NCBI GenBank assembly: GCA_038501625.1
Contig: JAZAYU010000038.1
Coordinates: 558,001 to 622,000 of the forward strand
Direction: 5' to 3'
Length of the DNA: 64,000 bases
Origin: Corbicula japonica
Lineage: Eukaryota; Mollusca; Bivalvia; Venerida; Cyrenidae
A program made the translations under genes and the position numbers. The notes beneath the pieces are model-generated. The model saw only the letters and a program-made list of their open reading frames with translations, did not search any database and was not told the DNA's origin. This document shows, piece after piece, positions 56,791 through 64,000 of the stretch; position 1 is the first letter of the stretch; each line of letters opens with the position of its first letter.

Positions 56791-57023
56791 TCAAACAAAG
56801 AAAACTTTCACTTCACAAAGCTGAATGGCGTCCGGTAATACGGTAGTGTCCTTGAGATCTTGTATTCTTAACGCTTTACCATATTTTGGTCGTGTACATG
56901 GGATTCTGATTTCAGATGTTATTGGGTCTCCGGTGTAAGTGACACATATCATTCCATTGATACCACTCTTCGCGTCATCAAACGAGTCGTGCACAAATAT
57001 GTCGAAACCTCTGTTCCTCCAAA
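56791..57023 (-). CDS. Gene C exon 3: C-terminal half of FTP lectin-like domain
   Basis: 233 bp after acceptor TTTCAG|TTTGG, frame intact to a stop at 56791. It reads VWRNRGFDIFVHDSFDDAK and ends LCEVKVFFV. More diverged than A and B are from each other, but the length, phase, cysteines and GKALRI are kept, which suggests past selection. The intron to exon 2 is 4.6 kb because of a CAGTACTG transposon (57083-58371) and other additions. Confidence 0.8.
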
Positions 57024-57082
57024 CTGAAATAATACCAGGAGCGCACATCTATTATTATTATTCGTGCACCAACCAAAGCAGA

Positions 57083-58371
57083 CAGTACTGACAATGATGA
57101 AGTTGACATTTTTTTACGATTCCGATCTGGTCCTAATGTCATCTATAACCGATCCGATTCCATTCCAATTGCGATCCAATTCCAATTCGATTGCAATCCA
57201 TTTTTTTCACTCCAGACAATGCTCTCCAAGCGAACTTTACGCTCAAATCGATTTTTCCGATCCTGATCTTTTCACTTCCTGTTATCATTGGTCATTACTT
57301 ACATGTATCACACATCTCGCGCTAAATTTACATTTCTATGACATTTTTCTTTTTTGTAGAATGTTTATTTGTTTAATTTTATTGTTTAAACACAATGGTA
57401 ACTAAGACACTAAAGTGATCATTTAAGATTTTAAATGACGTAGTATTTAGGTTCTAAATCAGTTTAATGTAAGCGTTTATTTATTTATTATGATTGCAAT
57501 TTTGAATTACACCCGATAGTGAGATTCATGTTCATTTGAGATGTTTTGGAATCGAGCTGTTGAGAAGCGAAACAATTTGTCAGCGTAAATCTATGCTGAA
57601 ATTCGGCAGTTTTGAAAAAAACAACATAAGAATATTCGTTCCGTTGTGGATAATTAACGATGTAAAATAAAAGTTAAAAACGATTGCCATTGGCTTTAAA
57701 ACTTGTGAAACATTGATAATAAACTTCACTTTTGTTTTTCACCGCTGAAATAAAAAAGAAACATATTTTTTTTCTTTCAATTTCGGACAGCGTTTTTTTT
57801 AATATTTTATACTGGACTTCATATATGTTTACGTACATAATCGTTTATTAGAATCAAATACATTTCGATCGCGAATCTCCTAAATAAATAAACATTATAC
57901 ATCAACGGGATAAAATAGCACGGGACAATGAACCTGTAGTTTATTTCTGCCTTTGTTTAAGGTAAATTAAAACGTGTTTTCGTATTAATTAACGCTTATG
58001 GCACTTTTTACAACACGGTTTAACAATTTAATTGCAATTGCGTGTGAATGACAAATACATCCTTTTCAATCACACTTCTTCAATTTTAACTACGAAATTG
58101 TCGTTAAATTAGTTTTTATAAAATTATCTATTAAAGTCGTAAAAAGAATCGGTAGAAGCGATTTGGATCGCTACCACATGTATATGTATTAACTGATAAA
58201 CTATAAATAGAGGCGATCCGATCCGATCCGGTCAAAGCGCTCCCGTCTTTGCACTCAAAGCGATCCAATCGCTCAAACGATTCGTTTCGACTCCAGTCCG
58301 TTTCCGATTCGATTGCGCTTAATTTGCGCTTCTAACGAGATCGGTTGGCAATTTCATGATTTTCAGTCCTG
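57083..58371. mobile_element. CAGTACTG-ended transposon, long copy 2
   Basis: CAGTACTGACAATGATGAAG at the left and inverse TTTCAGTCCTG at the right. Same interior as 48516-49966 (for example AAACTATAAATAGAGGCGAT near 58197). It lies 60 bp from gene C exon 3, inside intron 2. Confidence 0.75.
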
Positions 58372-58559
58372 TACCATCGCACTCAAATATACAAAGATTT
58401 TAAGCAAAACCTGGGTCTTGTACAACAACACGTTAACTTAAATAGTCATAAAAAATGGAACTTTCTGTTACAAATATTCTTGAGTATTTATTTTGAAAAA
58501 AAGCAACAAAGAACAATAATGATACATTATCTTGTTTTTGTTGCCGGCTTGGAACCCAC

Positions 58560-58930
58560 AAACTTTATCAAAAAAAGGGGGAAATATGCATATCAGCATA
58601 TGCCGCAGCTAGAAATACACAGACGCCACACTCAGTTTTACAGAAGCGGTAAAAAGAAGAGGGGTTTATAGAATGATCAATTTAAACTAGGACACTCCAA
58701 ACAATCACAAAAGAGAGAGCCTGAGAGTTACGGTCTTAGAACAGTGGCAACATTGCCACTGTGGGTACGAAAAAGATTCTAGTGCACCAATAACACACTT
58801 GCCCATACAGGTTTTGCATATAGACAAACCTATAAAAATTGACTTCAAGTTGTTATATAAGCTCCAATCCACAGAATAACTCAACAAAGTTGCATGCAAA
58901 AGCTCGGAACATATAAAACATAAGACCATC
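58560..58930. repeat. Dispersed hairpin repeat copy
   Basis: GCATATCAGCATATGCCGCA, then GAGAGTTACGGTCTTAGAAC and CAGTGGCAACATTGCCACTG (58735-58760), then AGTTGCATGCAAAAGCTCGG. The counterparts in genes B and A introns are at about 17821-18060 and 31700-31830. Confidence 0.6.
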
Positions 58931-59416
58931 AAAGATTGTCAAGCACTTAGGTCCGTAGTCATGACTAAGAACAGAGCCGCTGGAGTCGAATCAATACGAA
59001 AGCGAGAAAAGGAATAAAAACATATCAGAACGCGCTTCTCTGTACCTTTTATCATATAAGGCTTCATAAACTCATACCCTTGCAACCAATCAAAGTGAAA
59101 AACAAACAACAACAAAACGATCATATGTAAATAGGTTTATCAGCAAGCATGTATAGCGATTTAGAATATCATGATGTTAGCCTTTCTTTCCGAGTTTACA
59201 AATGTTTTAACCCATATCCTAGAGAAATTAATATTGAATTTTATTTTCTTTAATGCATAAATCCAATCGGTATTAAACAATGATTGAGAAAGACCTTGTT
59301 ATAGTAATAACTTTAAATTGCAGTTGTATTTTTAAGCAAATATGGGATATAATTATGTTCATAGGAATCGTTTACACTGTTACAGGCGGCTCTAGAAAAG
59401 CGATTATTGTGTGAAA

Positions 59417-59623
59417 TACCATATAATGTTTTTTTCGAGAGCATAATATTTTCGCTATTTTCGCGACCGACGTGAATTCGCTAAAATTAAAAACGCCAAA
59501 AATTCCCAACAACATTCGCGTTAAGTTCTGTTAGCGCACTTTTCGCTAAAATAACAACCGCGAAAAATAGTAACGACAAAATCGCGAAAATTTTTGATCG
59601 AGAAAAGAACCCATTATACGGTA
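59417..59623. mobile_element. Short MITE rich in TTTTCGCG motifs
   Basis: TACCATATAATG at the left and CATTATACGGTA at the right are near-perfect inverses. The interior repeats TTTTCGC and its complement. Absent from the matching intron of genes A and B. Confidence 0.65.
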
Positions 59624-60173
59624 CTCGTATAAACCCCATGAGCGATCTCGTCTTGTTAAAAAGAAAAGTTACAATGTAATAATCAAATCCATCTCTGTGT
59701 CATATATTTCTATAAGGGTATCGCAAGCATTGCAAATGGCGAAAACAGGCTAAAATTTCAAAAAAATGAATTTTGGGGGAAATACTTATTGCCACCTAGA
59801 TTTTAATAAATAAATGTATTTAGCTATGGATGTAGTAAACGTTTGCATACTCAGTTTAGTCTAATTCATGTTCTAATTTCCAAGCACACACTAAAAAAAA
59901 AAGAAAAAAAACATTTGCATGAGAACTCTGCAATTTACTTACAATATACCAACGCAACTCATACCTGAAATAAGTATATGCTGGTCTACAATGTTTAGTG
60001 CCAATTGGTTAAAATAATGTTAGGGTTTTCCAGAAATTCAAGGAAATCTTACTTGAAGTTCCTGGTTCAAAGTGAACGTAGATTTCTATAGATTTCTACT
60101 TCTATTGCATTGACACGGTTTGTCGCCAAACTCGCTACATCAAAACAATCTTTTACGAAGGTTGATATATATA
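59624..60173. other. Intron 2 of gene C, no feature
   Basis: AT-rich sequence without a gene or recognisable repeat. Confidence 0.4.
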
Positions 60174-60318
60174 GAATATTAGGTTACTGTCTTACCAAGC
60201 TTGAATTTATTAGGCGAGTTGGAGAAAAATATACAGGGCGAGGCTCTGCCGAGCCCTTTATATTTTTCGGAGACGAGCCTAATAAATCCAAGCTTGGTAA
60301 GACAGTAACTTAATATTA
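60174..60318. repeat. 145-bp palindrome
   Basis: Arms of about 68 bp (GGTTACTGTCTTACCAAGCT at left, mirrored at right) around GGGCGAGGCTCTGCCGAGCCC. Similar build to 23741-23881 and 44139-44293, without obvious sequence identity. Confidence 0.88.
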
Positions 60319-61607
60319 TATTTATCCTACCAACACTACCTATTTTTTTCTCTTTTTTTATTCACTTAAACAGTGTTGAAAAAGATTTTTCCTTGATTTT
60401 AAAACATCTGTTGTTGGCGTATGAATACATCTGTCCTGGAGACGAATTCTGTACGAATTCGGCCATTTTGTTTAAATTGTTTTCACTTTTATAATGTGTA
60501 GAGAATACTGAAATATCAAAGAAATATAAGGGGTGTCTTTAAGAATTTGAAACAAAAATAATTTTGCTAAAACCATTTGGAACAGTCGACAAACCTGTAA
60601 TCATAAACAGCGGGTTCACGGGTCGTAGGCTTCCAACATGTCCAATGTGCTACATCCAGTTTCTACTATTTCCAGCTGACTAGCCTACTTGAAAAAAGCT
60701 AGTCTCTGTATTTCCTTGTCCAAAAGAATAGTCGTTATTTTTTCCTTTCTTCAGTCAGTTGAAATTTAACACCAGCAACAAAGCCATTTCAGTTTTTATT
60801 TCGAAACCGAAATGGCCTAGACGCCGGCATTGAATCGGGATTTCTTATCCGATCAAGCATATAAATCCATCAGCACAGAAAAAGCAACAATTTAAACACA
60901 TTTTAGTCTTATCCAATCCAAAAAATGTGTCCGAAATTGATTACACACTTGCATGCCGGAAGGAACGTTTATCTCGAAAATGACGTCAGTTTTAATTACA
61001 GCGGCTGCTGTTTCAAACGGATTATAATACTAGACTCTCTCGTAGTACAAATGGGACTCTCTCGTAGTGCAAATTGTTCCTTCTCTGTTTGGGAACTTGC
61101 AAAAAGACTAGCATTAGTTCCAGGTCAAGTTTTAGCAAGTATTTTTTGTATCGGAAAACTAGGTAAAAAGTAGTTCCGGACCTGACATGTAAAGCTTGGG
61201 TGACATATAAACGTCAAGTTTACATGTCAGGCAGATTTTCGCGAAATAAATGGATAGTGGTAGGATAAAATATTGTTTATTACGGGACATGAAATACAGG
61301 TTTGTTATATTGCATTTCAATCACAGTGAAATATGTTAACAAGGGAACATTTGATATAACTACATTTTGTCACAGAGTTGTGTTTTTACATGATTTGATG
61401 ATTTAAAAGAGACAATGAGTAAACGTATACTTTTGTCGTATTATATACTGTTTATCACAGTGTGGTGAGAAAGACTGCAAAGAAGAATAAAACTAGTTTT
61501 AAGATTAAATGCAAGGGTAACAAAGTAAGGCATAACTTATGAATTAGTTTTGAATTATTTACATTTTAATTATAACAGAAGTTTGTTATTTTAGATACTG
61601 AACTTAC
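60319..61607. other. Intron 2 of gene C, upstream part
   Basis: Includes a 22-bp near-tandem pair (GACTCTCTCGTAGT at 61035 and 61053) and a small inverted pair (CCTGACATGTAAA at about 61181 and TTTACATGTCAGG at about 61219). The 60925-61173 frame has no recognised domain. Nothing else seen. Confidence 0.45.
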
Positions 61608-61841
61608 CAGTAGTAGAGCTGCCTACTCGGAAGTAAGGGAAAACAGTTTTCACATATCCAGGAGATTTCAGTTCCATGACCCATGTAGATCCTTGTTTGT
61701 TTGTATGCGCACATAGACAGCCGCAAGGAACAATGGTTGGACACACGAATTCGCCAAAATTTCCGTCTATAGCATTGTCGGCGTCACAGTCGGCATAGGT
61801 GGATGATTGCCAAGCTTGAACTCCTTGAACTTCTATCGACT
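61608..61841 (-). pseudogene. Gene C exon 2, acceptor lost
   Basis: 234 bp corresponding exactly to exon 2 of A and B, frame open: ESIEVQGVQAWQSSTY, NAIDGNFGEF, cysteine cluster CGCLCAHT, WVMEL and FRVGSSTTG. The donor (ACTG|GTAAGT) is intact. The acceptor reads TTGTGG|AGTC where A and B have TTGTAG|AGTC, so the AG is lost. Using the next AG two bases on would shift the frame. Homology to A and B ends 13 bp upstream at a hAT-like end. Exon 1 is not found before the window ends. Probably a non-functional copy, unless a different upstream exon is used. Confidence 0.75.
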
Positions 61842-61854
61842 CCACAATAAAAAC

Positions 61855-62070
61855 TAGTAATGGCAACGAGTATTCGGGTAACCGAGTACTCGATCGATCG
61901 TCTGAGTATCGAGTACTAAATCTACTTCTCGAGTACTCGGATAAAAAATAAATGTTACAAAAGTGATTTTGTTCAAGATTCGTTTCATATATTAAGATTA
62001 TTGATTATTGGAAAGCTGCCGATAAGGCGCAATTTGCGACACATTTAGTAACCACAGGTGAAGCATTTAG
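61855..62070. mobile_element. hAT-like terminal fragment
   Basis: TAGTAATGGCAACGAGTATT opens at 61855, followed by several GAGTACTCG/CGAGTACT motifs up to about 61940. TAGNAATGGCAACGAG plus CGAGTACTCG subterminal repeats resemble hAT-Ac elements from memory. The right end is not identified. Confidence 0.4.
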
Positions 62071-62502
62071 ATAGATACCTTTATTTCCTCCACGTGGGAG
62101 AGCATAATATATTTACAATGTAATCACACAATGACAAATACAAAAGAGAAAGAAACAGAATATTTCTGTCATAACGGCTTAATTAACACCATGATGACAT
62201 ATGTAGACGTTACCAGCATGCAATTAATAATAACAATAATAATAACAACAACAGACTGAGTGTGCGTCTCCTTAAATTTAAGGAAACATACCGAGGGCAC
62301 AGTGAAAATTCTAACTATACCGTCACAAGCCATCGGTAAGCACATAATTATTCTAAAATGTTGAAGATAAAAAAAAAACAATAAATCTTCAATAAAGTAT
62401 CATCAGCATACTCTCGTACAAACTCTCACAAAACGAAACGAAATTTAAGTGAGACTATTGAAAAAGAAATTTGCCGGTGATATATTCTCAGAGATAGAGT
62501 CA
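62071..62502 (-). other. LINE 3' region
   Basis: Probable 3' UTR of the minus-strand LINE, with a short AAT/AAC microsatellite at about 62225-62254. The end of the element is not resolved. Confidence 0.4.
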
Positions 62503-64000
62503 TTATGTAAGCAGTTTGATATGATGTCTCAATAACATGAGATGAACTTTAACATCATAATTATCTGATACACATTCAAGGCCACCAACAATCGCGAAGA
62601 TTTGATTGCAGCTATTTTTCTTCATGAATTTAAAGAAAGATGAATAACCATATTGGTAAATAATAAAATTGTACATAGCATTCCTGTCGTACTGATTAAA
62701 TGTACAATGGTGAACTTTATGTAATATGATATTGTTGCTTAATAATTTGCATTTTGAACAAACTTCCGGGTAATTATATTTGACATAAACCCTGCACATA
62801 CTATTTAAAGCTGTTTTACATAACCAGCTAGAGTTATTACAATTCCTTCTTAACTCCCAGAGAATGCAATTGTTAGACCGATCAAAAAAATTCTCAAATA
62901 TATCAGTATCCATATTTTCGGTAATTTTCCTTTTCCTTTCATTATAGCGAAAATTAATTATGTTGTTTGTTACTTGCCGATTCCAAATTTGTTTTGAAGG
63001 GAAATTGCCAGTAATCAAAAATTGGTCTAAATACAACTTCAAATCGTACTTAACGACTAGTCGATATATATCAGGGATAAAACCTTGCGTTTGAAGGTCG
63101 ACTGTTATAAAACGCAATAACCTATGAATAAAGAATCTTTTAGCAAGATATTTTATCGGGAGGCGACAGAGCTGTCCAAAGAAGAGAAGTTTTTTTGTAT
63201 CGATGATTGATTCAATAGAGTATACCCCTAGAGCCCCTAAAGCTATTTCATTCGGTGCAGAGACAGGTAGGCCCTGAACACGTTTTAAACAAAGTCTGTG
63301 AGTCTTTTCAAGTGTTAATAATTGCGTTTGACTCAACGAATTTAACAGCTCGCATTCATATAATGCTTTTGGTAAAACTATCGACTGATAAACAGTTAAC
63401 CATGTTGTAGGATTAACCTCATTTGGCAATAAACCACAGTTTAAAAGACTGAAAAAAGTACTCCTTAATTTAGAGTTAATTTCTGCCATGGCATCACGCA
63501 TGTTCAAATAACTGTCACACAATATGCCAAGGTGTTTATAACTGTTACTTGTTGGAATAAGTTCATCACCCAGTTTAAGCATGTTATTGTTTGGACTAGT
63601 TGCGTTGAATGTTATAACGGAACACTTAGACGCATTGTACAAAAATCGCAACTTTTTAGAGTAGTTATTGCATATGTCAATCATTTTCTGTAGTCCTAAC
63701 TTAGAATATGAAAGTAGGACCATATCATCTGCGACAGTCGGGGAACTTGCATGAAAATTATAGATGCAACAACCCAGACCACTTTCCTGTAATTCATATA
63801 TCAGGTCATTTATGAAAAGGAGATATAAAATGGGAGAACTTATTCCTCCCTGTCTGGTTCCCTGCATAACATTAAACCGTTGGGAGAGTTCGCCTTTAAA
63901 CTTAACACAACTTTTCATCTCCTTGTATAAGTTCACAAAGCAGAGAAATGTGTTTGAGTCTAAATTACAATTAAATAATTTCCATAGGAGGCCTTCATGC
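62503..64000 (-). CDS. LINE reverse transcriptase, C-terminal part (runs off the window)
   Basis: The frame is open from the right edge (reading HEGLLWKLFN, the typical RT motif before the palm) to a stop at 62503, about 498 codons. RT motifs: GTRQGGISSPILYLLFINDL, then the catalytic VADDMVLLS, then KCSVITFN and HLGILCD. The C-terminal 270 residues hold a Cys/His cluster (CSKCKLL...HKVHHC) common in such elements. No endonuclease is in the visible part; an apurinic-type endonuclease would lie upstream. The clade (CR1/Jockey-like group) is not resolved. No stop codons, so the copy may be young. Confidence 0.88.
   Translation of the reverse strand, partial: HEGLLWKLFNCNLDSNTFLCFVNLYKEMKSCVKFKGELSQRFNVMQGTRQGGISSPILYLLFINDLIYELQESGLGCCIYNFHASSPTVADDMVLLSYSKLGLQKMIDICNNYSKKLRFLYNASKCSVITFNATSPNNNMLKLGDELIPTSNSYKHLGILCDSYLNMRDAMAEINSKLRSTFFSLLNCGLLPNEVNPTTWLTVYQSIVLPKALYECELLNSLSQTQLLTLEKTHRLCLKRVQGLPVSAPNEIALGALGVYSIESIIDTKKLLFFGQLCRLPIKYLAKRFFIHRLLRFITVDLQTQGFIPDIYRLVVKYDLKLYLDQFLITGNFPSKQIWNRQVTNNIINFRYNERKRKITENMDTDIFENFFDRSNNCILWELRRNCNNSSWLCKTALNSMCRVYVKYNYPEVCSKCKLLSNNIILHKVHHCTFNQYDRNAMYNFIIYQYGYSSFFKFMKKNSCNQIFAIVGGLECVSDNYDVKVHLMLLRHHIKLLT

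Larger units (their letters stand above)
50358..64000. repeat. Segmental duplication unit 3 (right edge cut)
   Basis: This is the third copy, matching unit 2 from 50358 and unit 1 from about 51768 (window position 1). It carries gene C exons 3 and 2. Homology to the other units stops abruptly at about 61855, where a hAT-like end begins. The corresponding exon 1 and promoter are not found before the window ends. Confidence 0.75.

Overview
This window is AT-rich eukaryotic DNA, almost certainly from a bivalve mollusc. It has split genes, tRNA-headed SINEs, pogo/Tigger-like ends of the TACAGTCGAACCTCGAT type and a degraded copy (near 40225) of a repeat I associate with heterodont clams. I would guess a heterodont (dreissenid- or venerid-like) bivalve; the species is not determined.

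The backbone is a tandem segmental duplication with a period of about 25.4 kb. Unit 1 (1 to about 24.95 kb) has lost its left edge, unit 2 runs from about 24.95 to 50.36 kb, and unit 3 runs from about 50.36 kb off the right edge. Each unit carries one copy of the same small minus-strand gene. The gene encodes a secreted protein with a signal peptide, a PAN/apple-like cysteine module and an FTP (eel-fucolectin/tachylectin-4/pentraxin-1) lectin-like domain. Exon borders can be placed to the base from splice signals, matching phases and agreement between copies. Gene B (16192-20116) and gene A (30782-36129) each consist of exons of 295, 234 and 233 bp, giving 253 aa. Gene C shows only exons 2 and 3 (56791-61841). 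Its exon-2 acceptor AG has become GG, and a hAT-like repeat end lies 13 bp upstream, so it is probably a broken copy.

Mobile DNA accounts for most differences between units. Unit 1 holds a young, complete Ty3/gypsy element (3686-12872) with two 555-bp LTRs, a 4-bp target duplication whose empty site survives in unit 2, a primer-binding site, gag, a GGGAAAC slippery site, pol, and a third ORF. ORF3 appears to be spliced from a start codon inside the 5' LTR (MSNEKMQ, donor at 4100) to an acceptor at 10133. It encodes two zinc fingers followed by a very long charged single-helix-like tract. Unit 2 holds a GC-rich R2/NeSL-type LINE (about 44390-48220, minus strand), an intronic 2.2-kb insertion with a perfect 106-bp tandem duplication, and a 4.4-kb block with traces of a decayed gene. 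Unit 3 holds a pair of 251-bp MITEs, and at the right edge another LINE reverse transcriptase that runs out of the window.

The remainder is intronic or intergenic DNA with MITEs, three large near-perfect palindromes, a tRNA-headed SINE pair, microsatellites and a dispersed repeat with a conserved small hairpin. Apart from the lectin-like array I see no other convincing host gene. Most remaining open frames are short, lie inside repeats, and do not persist between units.
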